A DNA stretch of 64,000 nt from JBAZWV01 sp041660225 (GCA_041660225.1 JBAZWV010000002.1:124001-188000); one strand, 5' to 3'; counted from the first letter of the stretch, positions 17,944-26,970 are shown. Numbers and translations are program-made. Notes: a model not told the origin generated them from the letters alone.

Positions 17944-20310
17944 TTACCGTCGCGGTCCCGTACCTCCACTGCTCGATGCGATCGGCGTTGTGGAGATGGA
18001 ACCGGTTGTCGTCGGAGCTTCCGGAATAGGCAGGTTTTCCGTGATTTGAAGCGCCGCATCAATCGTTGTCACGACACCTGCGGTCAGCGGACCGAGTCGC
18101 GTCGCAAGCTCCGGGTCAATACGGGTCAATGCCGCCAAGATGCGATCACGCTCCTCAATGAATCCCTGATGCTCCATCACGCGCGCAATCTGGAGATAGA
18201 CTTGCGGCGATGACTGCGGAAGCGTCGGCAGAAGATTCATGATCTCCTTCAATTTTTCCTTGTCATTTTTCACGTCGTAGGCCATGGCAAGCGCCATCGC
18301 TTCGCGCGATTCCTTCAGCGGATACGGATAGAGAACCGTTTGCGATTTGATCAGCGCGTCGGCACCTTCCTCAAGATTCTGATGATCGAAGAAAAGATGC
18401 AGTCCCAGCAACCACTGCGATTCTCCGATTTCTTCGTCAAAGCTCGTAACTTCTTTTAAGATATCCAGCGCTTCGTCTTTGCGTCCGCGCTCAATCAGGA
18501 AACGGCCGTAGCTGTAGTAGAGCTGTTGGCGTTTCGGGCTCAGCTCGATCGCTTTCTTATAATGCTCATCGGCAATCGCGTAGTCCTCCGGAATCGCAGG
18601 GCCCATCGACTCTGCAAAACGCGCCAGGATGAAGTGCGGGTGCGTATTTCTTGGACTGTTCTTCAGGTGATCGGTTGAGATCTTGATGACGAGATCGTGC
18701 CACGCACGCCAGAACGGAAGTTTTTGAAACGCTTCGTTTCCAGCGCCTCCGATAAAGTTCCGAGACTGCAAGAATGTTTGTTCGTCGAAATATGGCGTTG
18801 AAATCGCGGCCGCTTGCTGTGCGTAATCGTACGACTGCTGATACGCGCCTGATCCGAATGCGTTGTTTGATTTAATCGACAGCATCGACGCCTTGAACGG
18901 CAAAACCGACGTGCGCCATACGAACAACAGTGCGATCACTTGGATGATGCCGAACGCGATCCACGGAACGGAACGGGTCGAACCGGTGGGAGCCGCGGTC
19001 TCATCACGCTTTTCGTTGAACTGTGCGGTTGTTGCAGCAATGACGAGCGCATACATCAGGAAGCTCATCGAGAACGCCGCGGGGTGGTCAAACACGAACA
19101 GGTTCTGAACGAAATACGCGATGGGAAGCGCAATGAGCACGCTCGTGATCGGCGCATCAATCCATTTTTTCCGATGCGCTCGCAGCACCGACCAGAAGAG
19201 CGAAATAAAGATCGCCGCGAACGTAATGAGCCCGAATAATCCGGTCATCGACAGGATATCCATCACGGTGTTATGCGACCTGTCGAACCACGTTTCGTAA
19301 TATCCGAAACGAAGCGATTCCGGATTGTATTTCTCGTTGAAGAGGATATGGAACGTATCCATTCCCCAACCCGTCAGCGGACGATCGAGAAATCCTTTCC
19401 ATGCGATCTCCCATGCGATGAGACGCGTACGCGTCGCGCCGGAAAAGTTTGTGAAGCGTACGAGCGACGAATTCTTCACGAAGTCCGTGTCGCGCATGGC
19501 GAAGAGGATTCCGTATCCTGCAAACACACAGAGAACGCCTGCGAGTACCCAGCGCTTGGCTTTTTTATTTTCCGTAAGAAGACCATACACGAGCGCAAAC
19601 ACCGCCATTCCTGCCGCAAGACCAAGCATCGCCCCGCGCGATTGAGCGAGCACAAAGGCAGTGATATCGACGATGGCGGCAACTGCGTACCAGATTTTTT
19701 GATTGCGTGTTGCACCTTTCATCCAAAGAAGGGCGATGAAAAACAGGTTGAAGATCTGATAGGCGCCCATGTAAATGGGGTTGTCGAGCAAGCCGCCGAC
19801 GCGTTCACCGGCCTGGAACATGAGCAGACTCGGAAAAGGCTTCTGAAGAATCGCCACCACAGCCATGAAAACAGAGAGACCGATTTCATAGTTCAAAAAT
19901 CGACGCCACTGCGGCCACGTCTTGATCACGCCAACCGTCATGGTGAGCCACGCAAAAAAGTGCAGAAGCGTGAACAACCCGTTCATGCGCTCCTGATTCC
20001 CCCACCATGAACGGAACGGATCAACGGAAAAAACAACGGAAGCTCCTACCGCAAAAAAATACGCGGCGATCGCCAGATACAGCATCGATTGTCTTGGACG
20101 ATATTGCGGCTCAGCCCACGCGAGAATCAAATACGCCGGAAACGTCAGCCCAATCAGGATTTGCAGGAAGATGAGCTTCGAGAAAACGAAGGGGAAAATA
20201 ACGACCGGAATAAAGGCAACTGGCATGAGCAGTCCTCCATAAATCCCGAGATACGTAATGGCTTTTAACCATCGAATGGCGTCAGTGCGTTGCATATTGG
20301 CCGTCAGCAT
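17944..20310 (-). CDS. O-antigen ligase/polymerase-like membrane protein with C-terminal TPRs
   Basis: About 788 residues. The first 470 residues form roughly a dozen membrane segments; the loop GWGMDTFHILFNEKYNPES followed by RSHNTVMDILSMTGL is the characteristic Wzy_C (WaaL/Wzy) periplasmic loop with its Arg and His. The remainder is soluble and helical, with TPR-like units (HYKKAIELSPKRQQLYYSYG, IERGRKDEALDILKEV). Such proteins join or polymerise lipid-linked glycans on the outer face of the membrane. The start is uncertain among in-frame ATGs at 20352, 20310 and 20295; 20310 is chosen as compatible with a short cytoplasmic tail before the first membrane helix. Ends in direct contact with the convergent GT4. 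Confidence 0.8.
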   Translation of the reverse strand: MLTANMQRTDAIRWLKAITYLGIYGGLLMPVAFIPVVIFPFVFSKLIFLQILIGLTFPAYLILAWAEPQYRPRQSMLYLAIAAYFFAVGASVVFSVDPFRSWWGNQERMNGLFTLLHFFAWLTMTVGVIKTWPQWRRFLNYEIGLSVFMAVVAILQKPFPSLLMFQAGERVGGLLDNPIYMGAYQIFNLFFIALLWMKGATRNQKIWYAVAAIVDITAFVLAQSRGAMLGLAAGMAVFALVYGLLTENKKAKRWVLAGVLCVFAGYGILFAMRDTDFVKNSSLVRFTNFSGATRTRLIAWEIAWKGFLDRPLTGWGMDTFHILFNEKYNPESLRFGYYETWFDRSHNTVMDILSMTGLFGLITFAAIFISLFWSVLRAHRKKWIDAPITSVLIALPIAYFVQNLFVFDHPAAFSMSFLMYALVIAATTAQFNEKRDETAAPTGSTRSVPWIAFGIIQVIALLFVWRTSVLPFKASMLSIKSNNAFGSGAYQQSYDYAQQAAAISTPYFDEQTFLQSRNFIGGAGNEAFQKLPFWRAWHDLVIKISTDHLKNSPRNTHPHFILARFAESMGPAIPEDYAIADEHYKKAIELSPKRQQLYYSYGRFLIERGRKDEALDILKEVTSFDEEIGESQWLLGLHLFFDHQNLEEGADALIKSQTVLYPYPLKESREAMALAMAYDVKNDKEKLKEIMNLLPTLPQSSPQVYLQIARVMEHQGFIEERDRILAALTRIDPELATRLGPLTAGVVTTIDAALQITENLPIPEAPTTTGSISTTPIASSSGGTGPRR

Positions 20311-20381
20311 ATCACGCCCGCCTTTTTCCGCCAGCCGCAATATCAGAAGCAAAACACTCCAATGAAAACCGCCACCCCAGC

Positions 20382-20483
20382 GGGGAGGGGCCGGTACTCA
20401 TGCGCGCAGCGAGGACTGCCAGAGCGATCTAGCGAAGCGTTGAGCGAGTTCCGCAGCGTGCGCATGAGTACCGGCCCCTCCCC
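20382..20483. repeat. Long inverted repeat element with 24-bp perfect arms
   Basis: Arms 20382-20405 and 20460-20483 are perfect reverse complements (24 bases). The 54-base middle contains a further imperfect pairing (GCGAGGACTGC against GCGAGTTCCGC). It lies between the Wzy-like gene start and the surface-protein gene end and encodes nothing. It could be a MITE-like or REP-like element, or a large transcript-end hairpin. Confidence 0.7.
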
Positions 20484-20487
20484 TTCA

Positions 20488-20520
20488 TACCAAAGACCCA
20501 GCCGAAGCCGGGTCTTGGTA
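20488..20520 (-). terminator. GC-rich hairpin with TTCG loop downstream of the surface-protein gene
   Basis: TACCAAGACCC pairs with GGGTCTTTGGTA around a CGGCTTCGGCT-type loop (read on the minus strand), with one bulged base. There is no T-run after it, so it may stabilise the 3' end rather than terminate by the intrinsic mechanism. Confidence 0.45.
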
Positions 20521-20546
20521 ACCGTTCAACTGTAGGTTCCGTGAGG

Positions 20547-20564
20547 CTGATCCGTGAGGATCAG
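20547..20564 (-). other. Small perfect hairpin just after the surface-protein stop
   Basis: CTGATCC (20547-20553) and GGATCAG (20558-20564) enclose GTGA. It begins 13 bases past the stop codon of the minus-strand surface-protein gene. With the hairpin at 20488-20520 it probably protects or ends the abundant mRNA. Confidence 0.4.
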
Positions 20565-20576
20565 ACCATCGCCGGA

Positions 20577-23500
20577 TTACAAGCTGAGGGTCTGTGACTG
20601 GGAGACGTCTTCAATGTAGACATCGTTGGTCCAGTCGCGTGATCCACCTGATGTACCGACAGCCGTGCTGTGCGGGACTTCAGAAACGTCGGACCACAGG
20701 AACGTACCGGTTGCATTGCCTGCGCCGACTCCGGATTCAGGAGCGACCGCCGTGTCGACATGGTAGATGTCGGTGGACGACGAGAAGTTGCTGCCGAAGT
20801 AGGTGTTGCTGACAAGGTAACCCGTGACGACGCTGGATGAGGAGTCGCGGAGGAACGAGAGTGACACGTTCTGACCGGACGTCGCACCAGAGACCGTGGC
20901 GTGCAACGTGTAGACGTTGCCCGAGCCGGAGATCGATTCTTCGTTGGTGAAGGAAACGATAACCGTACCGGAGTTCTGAGTCGTAGCAACCGAGCCAGTT
21001 TCGATGTCGGTCAAACCACCCGTCGTGGACGCGTAGTTCACCGCAAATTCACCGAGAGCCATTTCCGTGGAGCCCTTGCGGACGCGGAAGTTGCTCAACG
21101 TGAGAGCACTGGTCTTCGAGATGCTGAACATGACCTGCTTCAAGGCGATCGAACCGGCGGCATCAGCAGCGACCTGGAACTTCATGAGATCCTGATCGAT
21201 GTTGGCGAGGGTCGTCGACGAGAGCGACTGTTTGGTAACGGTCGGCTTCGTCTTGCGAGTCACCATGCCGTTGCCGTGGGTGGCGTTCGTGGAGGACGCG
21301 TAGACGCGTTCGCCGGAAGCCTGACCCGTGGCGCGGATGTTCACGCTCTGGAAGTAGTTGGAATCCCATTCGCCGGACACGAGTCCGCTATTGAGACCCA
21401 AGGTCGCCTGCATACCCGAGCGATGAACGCCCGTGGTTGCACCGGAGACCGATGAGGACGACTGAATGTTGGAGAGCTTGCCCCAGAGTTGGAACTGGAC
21501 AGACCCATCCTTCGGAACAACAACCTTGTTGTTCGAGAGATCAACATCCTTGGTACCCGTCGTACCGGCAGACAAGATGTCCGAGCCCTTGACCGCGCCA
21601 CCAGAGGCGACAGCAATCATGGCGAAGACAGCGTTGTCGGAGTTGTGCGTTGTTCCAGCAGCCGTACCGGAGGCGAAGACCGCCACACGGTCGAGTTCGA
21701 GCGCTTCGTACTGAGCCGTGGCCTTGTACTGAGCGAACGGAACCCAGACATCCTTACCAGCAACGACGATCGTCGAAACCGGGTTGGAGTCCGCAGCGTA
21801 GCTAACCACACCGCTGTTGAGGATCGTCATCTTCACGGACGGCGAGGCGCCATCAGCGTTGAGGTCGAGACCGCTCGAGCGGGACGGAACCACTGTGTTG
21901 GAATCCGCATCCTGCGCGACGACGTCAGCATCCGCGGCAACGCCGACGGAAACCTGGTCAAACGGAGCAGTTGTGGAAGCCGTGGAGCTGAAGGTCGCGT
22001 GGACCTCGAGCGTCTTGCTCGAACCGCCAGGAACGGTGAAGTTCATGTTGGTGATTTGAGCGGCACCAGTCGTCGTGTCAGGAGCTTTGGCAGTACCGAC
22101 TTGCGTCGTACCGTCCCAGAGCGAGAGCGACGTGATGCGCTGGTCACAGTTGGCGAGAGCACCGGCCGAACCGAACGCCTGACCCGAGGCAGCGAGTTGC
22201 GCCTGACAGGTGAGCGTAAGGCTGGTGATGAGCACGCTGGCCTGTGCACCGGCTGTAACGACGATACCAGCCACAGGAACGTTGGCCGACTTCTTGACGA
22301 TCGTGCCCGAGGACGGCGTACCGGCCAAAGACATGGTCAAGCTGGAAGCCTTGACGTTGAGTTGGTTACCGACGACAGCGGTGTTCGGGATGATCTTGTC
22401 GGTGGACAAGAATTCACCCGTTTCCGTGATGCGAACGTCAGACGAACCGAAGGCGTTCAAGGTAACCTTGTAGCCACAGTCGCTGGCGCCGAAGAATTCA
22501 CCGGTCGCGTCTTCCGAGTTGGAGAGATCCGCAACGATGGCGAGGTTCAACGTCTGGCCGGCCGTCATGTTGAACGAGTCGGACAACGTGATGGTGCCCG
22601 AACCGGTCGACTGGTCAGCGAGGGACGACGAAAGTTCCGTCGGACCCATCACTGTGACGCCCGTGTCCATGTTCTTGATCTTGATGGAACGGAAGTAGTT
22701 GGTACCGTCCGTGGCGGCGCCCGTACCTGTACCGCGTACGTAGCAGAGCGAACCGGCCGACTTGTTGATCGAGAAACCCATGTTGCGGATTTCAAGATTG
22801 TTTTCGGCGGTCAACGCAAACTTGTAGAGCGGAACAGCGAGCTGGCCCTTGGCCACGTTCGAGGTCGCAGGACCGTTGAACGCGTTGGTCAAGGTACCAC
22901 CCTGGGTGGTGACGACGATGAAGTTGTCATCTGCGTCATCTTCTCCGTCAAATGAACCCTGACCAGCGGCGGTACAACCACCGATAGCCGTGTCGGCGAT
23001 ACACACAGCAGTACCGGCGTTGTAGACGAGGTCCGTGGCGTTCACGTCCGTCGTGTATTCAACGTAGGTCTTGATGGTGCGATCTGCGCGACCGCCAACC
23101 TTCGCCTTGAGCGAGAAGACTTTCGTCGTCCCGTTCGTGATGAGGTAGGAGGGGTTGAATTTGATCACGATGCGACCGTCTGAACCAACCGCGTCAGCTG
23201 ATCCGACCAAGGTGTTGCCCTGATAGAGCTTCATCATGGTGAGGTCCGAGTTCGAAACCGAACCGGCCTGGTAGACAGTGATCTGGTTGACTTTGACGTC
23301 GTTCGTGTTGGCCGTGAGCTTGAAGTTCGAGATTTCGGCTTCAGATGCACCAACCGTCGGGTTGGCAGGCGTTGCGCCCTTGTTCACGTCCAAGCGAGCT
23401 GCGAGCGTCGTACCGACGGTGAACACGTTGCCGCGCACCGGGAACGAGCCGGAAACCGTCGAGGAACCACCGACGACAACCGAAGCTGCGTCCATGATTT

Positions 23501-24554
23501 CGAAGGAGTGCTGACCACCCGTCGCTGACGGGCTCGAGAAGTCGCCGTAAATGTAGACGAACTTCGCTTGGCCGGCCGGGATGGCGATGCTCAGCGAGCT
23601 GAACGTCGCAACCTGGCTCTGGCTGTTGATGGTGCGACCCGTTGTGAGGCGCTTGCCATCTTGGTCATAGAGGTAAACGTTCGCGAGGTCCGAAGCGGCA
23701 CCAACGCCAACGCGGTGGATGGTGAGGCCAGAAATGACCACATCACCCGTACCGGCGGAGAAGGAATATTTCGCGAGCGGAACGGACGCGGAGTTTTTCG
23801 GAACTGTGGCGCCGGCCGGGGTGTCTGCAGCGAGGGCGACCGTAAGGGCACCTGTCGAAACAGCACCGGCACAGACGACATCAGCGATGTCTCCTTCACG
23901 GCCCGTGACGTCAGACCCGTTCGGGTAGCTGATGGTCGTCATGACCGAGTTGAGCGGATTCAACATGTTCGCCGTCCAAGCAGCTGACGAAGCGAACTTG
24001 CGCTTCTGGCCACCCCAGACGATATAGTTGTTTGAGTCACCATTGTAGGTGATCGTTTGACCATCCGGATGAACCGAGGTCGCGACGGAGGAGCCGATCG
24101 TGTAGTTCACGAAGAAGGCATCCGGGACGTCAATGACGCGAGTCGCCCAAGCATCTCCGTAGAGATTTTTGGCGATCGTTTCGGATTCAACCCAGTGGAG
24201 AACACCGCACTTGGTGACAGCGTAAACCTTCGGATCGGTCTGAATCTTCACGAGCTTCGTCCCAGGACGAACCGTGACGTTTCCACCGATCGAGATGGCG
24301 GCGAGTTCTGCGTCAGAAATGGTCTTGACTGACGAAAAATCGTTGTACCAAGAGAAGTAGGTTTTCTCGTTCGGGAAAACATAGCGCTTTCCATCCTGTG
24401 CGTAGTAATACACGGCAGGACCAGACGCCTTGAGAAGATCACCGGTCGTGGCGGCGGAGGCGACGTTGGCGAAGCCAAGCGAACCAGCACCCACCGACGA
24501 GACGATCATCATCATCGAGACGAAGGAGGAGAAAAGTTTCTTAAGTGAATTCAT
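20577..24554 (-). CDS. Giant secreted S-layer-like surface protein with N-terminal YVFPN domain
   Basis: 1325 residues. A signal peptide (MNSLKKLFSSFVSMMMI... to ANVASA-A) is cleaved near residue 35. Residues 48-155 hold a domain with DGKRYVFPNEKTYFSWY, RPGTKLVKI, VYAVTKCGVLHWVE and DVPDAFFVNY; a shorter related unit (GGQKRKFASSAAW) follows at about 171-230. The same domain ends the protein at 30755-32848. The remainder is a chain of Ser/Thr/Gly/Val-rich beta-sandwich units with recurring openings such as VPLAKYSFSAGTGDV, VPLYKFALTAENN and VPFAQYKATAQYE. No membrane anchor, SLH domain or sortase signal is visible. Length, secretion, composition and strongly uniform codon use suggest the major surface-layer subunit. 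It lies downstream of an ECF sigma/anti-sigma pair on the same strand. Confidence 0.8.
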   Translation of the reverse strand: MNSLKKLFSSFVSMMMIVSSVGAGSLGFANVASAATTGDLLKASGPAVYYYAQDGKRYVFPNEKTYFSWYNDFSSVKTISDAELAAISIGGNVTVRPGTKLVKIQTDPKVYAVTKCGVLHWVESETIAKNLYGDAWATRVIDVPDAFFVNYTIGSSVATSVHPDGQTITYNGDSNNYIVWGGQKRKFASSAAWTANMLNPLNSVMTTISYPNGSDVTGREGDIADVVCAGAVSTGALTVALAADTPAGATVPKNSASVPLAKYSFSAGTGDVVISGLTIHRVGVGAASDLANVYLYDQDGKRLTTGRTINSQSQVATFSSLSIAIPAGQAKFVYIYGDFSSPSATGGQHSFEIMDAASVVVGGSSTVSGSFPVRGNVFTVGTTLAARLDVNKGATPANPTVGASEAEISNFKLTANTNDVKVNQITVYQAGSVSNSDLTMMKLYQGNTLVGSADAVGSDGRIVIKFNPSYLITNGTTKVFSLKAKVGGRADRTIKTYVEYTTDVNATDLVYNAGTAVCIADTAIGGCTAAGQGSFDGEDDADDNFIVVTTQGGTLTNAFNGPATSNVAKGQLAVPLYKFALTAENNLEIRNMGFSINKSAGSLCYVRGTGTGAATDGTNYFRSIKIKNMDTGVTVMGPTELSSSLADQSTGSGTITLSDSFNMTAGQTLNLAIVADLSNSEDATGEFFGASDCGYKVTLNAFGSSDVRITETGEFLSTDKIIPNTAVVGNQLNVKASSLTMSLAGTPSSGTIVKKSANVPVAGIVVTAGAQASVLITSLTLTCQAQLAASGQAFGSAGALANCDQRITSLSLWDGTTQVGTAKAPDTTTGAAQITNMNFTVPGGSSKTLEVHATFSSTASTTAPFDQVSVGVAADADVVAQDADSNTVVPSRSSGLDLNADGASPSVKMTILNSGVVSYAADSNPVSTIVVAGKDVWVPFAQYKATAQYEALELDRVAVFASGTAAGTTHNSDNAVFAMIAVASGGAVKGSDILSAGTTGTKDVDLSNNKVVVPKDGSVQFQLWGKLSNIQSSSSVSGATTGVHRSGMQATLGLNSGLVSGEWDSNYFQSVNIRATGQASGERVYASSTNATHGNGMVTRKTKPTVTKQSLSSTTLANIDQDLMKFQVAADAAGSIALKQVMFSISKTSALTLSNFRVRKGSTEMALGEFAVNYASTTGGLTDIETGSVATTQNSGTVIVSFTNEESISGSGNVYTLHATVSGATSGQNVSLSFLRDSSSSVVTGYLVSNTYFGSNFSSSTDIYHVDTAVAPESGVGAGNATGTFLWSDVSEVPHSTAVGTSGGSRDWTNDVYIEDVSQSQTLSL

Positions 24555-24633
24555 AGAGTAGGAACCTGTATAGTTTGCAACCTACGATCCGGGTGGATCC
24601 ATAGGTCGCGATAGGTGGATAGTGAACGGATCA

Positions 24634-24650
24634 CCTCGACGAAGTCGAGG
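24634..24650. other. Hairpin in the upstream region of the surface-protein gene
   Basis: CCTCGAC-GAA-GTCGAGG, a seven-base-pair stem with a three-base loop, 80-96 bases upstream of the surface-protein ATG. It could be in a long 5' leader if transcription starts further upstream. Confidence 0.4.
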
Positions 24651-24712
24651 ATCGACCTTTACGATCCGATCAAGTGGCGAGGATGTAACACGAGCGGGCA
24701 AGAGGGATTCCC

Positions 24713-24758
24713 CCGCCCGTCAGGACATTCGAGATACTCGAGTGCCCTGCGAGGCGGG
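24713..24758 (-). terminator. Large hairpin between the anti-sigma-like and surface-protein genes
   Basis: CCCGCC (24713-24718) pairs with GGCGGG (24753-24758), with an inner stem of about 13 positions around an ATA loop. It starts about 23 bases after the DUF5667 gene stop on the minus strand. No T-run follows, so partial termination or a processing point that separates expression of the sigma pair from the surface protein is inferred. No convincing -10/-35 was found in 24555-24780. Confidence 0.5.
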
Positions 24759-24780
24759 AAGAACCGGCCGCTCGATTGAT

Positions 24781-25827
24781 TTATGGGGGTGTGATTTCAA
24801 CGGATGAAGATGTGCTCGATGACGAACCGGTTGGAGTTGCGCTCGTTGTTGTTGAAGAAGGAGATGTCGATGGCGTAGATGAGCTGTTCGAAAGCTGCTC
24901 CTGTGTAATCTGTGCGGCGAAGGCATTCTGCGTTGCGGCCTTCACCTGCGCAACAGCGTCCGGCAAGGAAACCGTCGTCGTTGCTGTCGAAACAACAATC
25001 GGGTGCGTGGACGATGTAAGCAAGAAATCACCGGTCACATTCGCAACAACATTCGTATGGTCCTGAAGAGCCTGAACGACTTCCGTTTCGGAAGCGTTTT
25101 CGTTCGACTCTTCATGCTTTTCCACAATGACGCCGATCGCCTTCACGGCCGTATCGGAAGCCGCTGCTTGCGCTTCAGTAATTTTCTCCTGTGTTTCGGC
25201 TGGCAATTCCAACTTCGTATCTTGCAGTGTCCGTACGAGATCGTTGGATGTTTGATCAACAAGTCTCGCGACTTCAACGACAGCCTTCGCTTCGCCGTCC
25301 GCATTCACGTCATCGAGTTGCTTCTGCACGGTGTCGAGATCACGCTTCAAAATTTCAGCAGCCTGGACAACGCGGTCGGATTTTTCCGAAACGTCGCTCT
25401 GCGCAACGTTCCGCAATTCCTCACCACGACGCGTCGTAAATTCGATCTTGAGTTTGAGCTTATCTTCTTTGGTGGGCGTGAACGCCAAACGCGCCTGTTC
25501 GGTCGCAAGCTTCACGGAGTACAAAAAGTCGCCGGGGAGCGATCGCTCGGCGGCGGATACGGACGCGACAGATCCTCCCATCGCTGCAATCAAAATCGCG
25601 AGCGTTGCCATCACGGGTCCGCGCACGACATACATGAGCTGCGATGGAACGAAGTGACGGAAAAACTGTGAGATCTGTCGCGTGGGACTGACGGGTTCGA
25701 CAGGCAAAGAGGCCTTCACCGTTGTAAGCAAAGAATCGCGTGTTGCACGCACCCACGCCGCCTCGGGTTCGAGACGACGTTCAACGGAGCTCAGAGCGCT
25801 GATCCGCTGTTGCAAATGGCGAGACAT
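24781..25827 (-). CDS. DUF5667 membrane protein, probable anti-sigma factor
   Basis: 348 residues. A short cytosolic N-terminus (1-70) precedes one membrane helix at about 72-92. Immediately outside is AERSLPGDFLYSVKLATEQARLAFT, the core of the DUF5667 domain, with a helical, charged region to about 215. The C-terminus is a Ser/Thr/Pro-rich, low-complexity tail. DUF5667 proteins are repeatedly found next to ECF sigma factors, and the small N-terminal region would be the sigma-binding part. Here the gene follows the sigma gene by 14 bases. The extracytoplasmic domain probably senses envelope or surface-layer state; that role is inferred. Confidence 0.78.
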   Translation of the reverse strand: MSRHLQQRISALSSVERRLEPEAAWVRATRDSLLTTVKASLPVEPVSPTRQISQFFRHFVPSQLMYVVRGPVMATLAILIAAMGGSVASVSAAERSLPGDFLYSVKLATEQARLAFTPTKEDKLKLKIEFTTRRGEELRNVAQSDVSEKSDRVVQAAEILKRDLDTVQKQLDDVNADGEAKAVVEVARLVDQTSNDLVRTLQDTKLELPAETQEKITEAQAAASDTAVKAIGVIVEKHEESNENASETEVVQALQDHTNVVANVTGDFLLTSSTHPIVVSTATTTVSLPDAVAQVKAATQNAFAAQITQEQLSNSSSTPSTSPSSTTTSATPTGSSSSTSSSVEITPP

Positions 25828-25841
25828 GTTCAGGATAAAAT

Positions 25842-26408
25842 TTAGTCCAACTCTTTCAACGCTTTCAGGGCACGATGGAAGATCACACGGACATTTCCAG
25901 GACTCTTCTCAAGAATGTCGGCAATATCTTCAAAGGCCAATCCATCAACCAACCGCAGGGTCACAACATCTCGATAGTCTTCCTTGAGACGTTCGAGCTG
26001 TTTGACGATCAGTGAGAGCTCGGCTCTCGCCTCGATCACGCGCCGTTCGCGGCCGTGATCGCCAATCTCCTGCATAACAGTAGACGCGCCATCACCCTCA
26101 AACGTTACAGTGGACGGCTCCACGCCCATGGAAACCGGACGGTTGCGGTAAAAATCAGCAATCTGGTTGCGCGCGATCCGATAGAGGAGTGCGCGAACAT
26201 GCGTCACCGACGGTTCTTCCTGAAGATATTTCCACGTCCGTGTGAACGTTTCCGCCGTAATATCCTGAGCTTCTTCCTTGGAGGGGAGCTTCAAAAGGGT
26301 AAACCGATACAAGGCTTTAACGTAGCGATCATAAATCCTCGCAAAAGCCTCTGGATCCCGTTTGGTACGGATACGGAAAAGGAGATAGCGATCGATGAGA
26401 TTCGACAT
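25842..26408 (-). CDS. ECF-type RNA polymerase sigma factor
   Basis: 188 residues. Region 2 includes DPEAFARIYDRYVKALYRFTLLKL and EAQDITAETFTRTWKYL; region 4 includes LKEDYRDVVTLRLVDGLAFEDIADILEKSPGNVRVIFHRALKAL with a clear helix-turn-helix. No region 1 or 3, as usual for ECF sigma factors. GGGAG lies six bases before the ATG. It is followed by a DUF5667 membrane protein and then the giant surface protein, so the three probably form a regulatory unit controlling surface assembly. The promoter ahead of it looks sigma-70-like rather than auto-regulated. Confidence 0.93.
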   Translation of the reverse strand: MSNLIDRYLLFRIRTKRDPEAFARIYDRYVKALYRFTLLKLPSKEEAQDITAETFTRTWKYLQEEPSVTHVRALLYRIARNQIADFYRNRPVSMGVEPSTVTFEGDGASTVMQEIGDHGRERRVIEARAELSLIVKQLERLKEDYRDVVTLRLVDGLAFEDIADILEKSPGNVRVIFHRALKALKELD

Positions 26409-26432
26409 GCTGACTCCCGAAAGAGTGGGAAG

Positions 26433-26461
26433 AGAGTAGCCTGTAAACCGTTGAACTTCAA
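26433..26461 (-). promoter_or_regulatory. Promoter TTGAAG-17-TACTCT of the ECF sigma gene
   Basis: On the minus strand the -35 is 26456-26461 and the -10 is 26433-26438. The expected start is near 26426, giving a leader of about 18 bases that contains GGGAG. The -10 is identical to that of the divergent HTH gene. Confidence 0.6.
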
Positions 26462-26532
26462 GCCTTAAACCCCATATATAGGACAGTTACCAGCGAATAC
26501 CTCGTCTATCCCCTATTTTGTCCATACTATTG

Positions 26533-26562
26533 TTGACAAATATCATTAAAAAATCGTACTCT
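26533..26562 (+). promoter_or_regulatory. Promoter TTGACA-18-TACTCT of the small HTH gene
   Basis: Consensus -35 at 26533-26538 and -10 at 26557-26562. Seven bases separate the -10 from the ATG at 26570, so the mRNA is expected to be leaderless. There is no Shine-Dalgarno sequence. Confidence 0.65.
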
Positions 26563-26569
26563 CTACCTA

Positions 26570-26878
26570 ATGCCAAGAAAGCCAACCCTGCCGAACAAAG
26601 ATGCGGATCGTGAACCGATCGCCGTGCGCGTTTCCGTGTCCGAAGCTGCGCGACTGTTCGGAATCAATCCCCGCACGGTCCGCCGTGCGATGGCCGGCGG
26701 CGATGTGCGCTATATCGTGGTGCGTGGACGCTACTCGATTCACTTCGAATCTCTCCTCCACTGGTCGCAGCGCCAAACCACGATCGGAAAAAAACGCGAC
26801 ACGAAAGGCATCGGCCAATGGATCGACCAATGGAAAATCCGCAATCCGAAATTCTCCCCACGACCTCCGGAGAAATAA
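26570..26878 (+). CDS. Small helix-turn-helix (excisionase/MerR-like) DNA-binding protein
   Basis: 102 residues. VRVSVSEAARLFGINPRTVRRAMAGGD contains a MerR/excisionase-type helix-turn-helix, followed by VRYIVVRGRYSIHFESLLHWSQ, the strand-wing-helix typical of helix_turn_helix_17 proteins. The C-terminus is basic. Such proteins are small transcription factors or phage excisionases; no integrase is nearby, so a regulator is more likely. It is divergent from the ECF sigma gene and followed at once by an inverted-repeat element. Confidence 0.8.
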   Translation: MPRKPTLPNKDADREPIAVRVSVSEAARLFGINPRTVRRAMAGGDVRYIVVRGRYSIHFESLLHWSQRQTTIGKKRDTKGIGQWIDQWKIRNPKFSPRPPEK

Positions 26879-26970
26879 AACAGATCCCTCGACTTCGTCA
26901 GACTTCGCTCGGGATGACAAACGTATGTCATTCCGACCGAGGAGTCCGACGACGAGCGGAGGAATCTGTT
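26879..26970. repeat. Imperfect inverted-repeat element of the CTCGACTTCG...GGGATGACA type
   Basis: AACAGAT (26879-26885) and ATCTGTT (26964-26970) form the ends; inside, ACTTCGCTCGGGATGACA faces TGTCATTCCGACCGAG around AACGTA. It starts at the base after the HTH gene stop. Similar sequences are familiar as dispersed intergenic repeats in bacterial genomes. Here it sits between convergent genes and could also end transcription. Confidence 0.65.

Noticed and set aside
21489..22955. Long plus-strand open frame (488 codons) antisense to the giant surface-protein gene
   Set aside because: It arises from the strong codon bias of the surface gene, is Arg/Asp/Gly-rich with no recognisable domain, and has no start signal of its own.
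24555..24780. Search for a sigma-70 or ECF promoter ahead of the surface-protein gene
   Set aside because: TATACA and TTGCAA are present but not at usable spacing, and no GGAAC/GTC pair of ECF type was found; no promoter is claimed.
26570..26878. Excisionase-like HTH as a sign of an integrated element
   Set aside because: No integrase, attachment-site duplication or mobility gene nearby; MerR-like regulators have the same fold.
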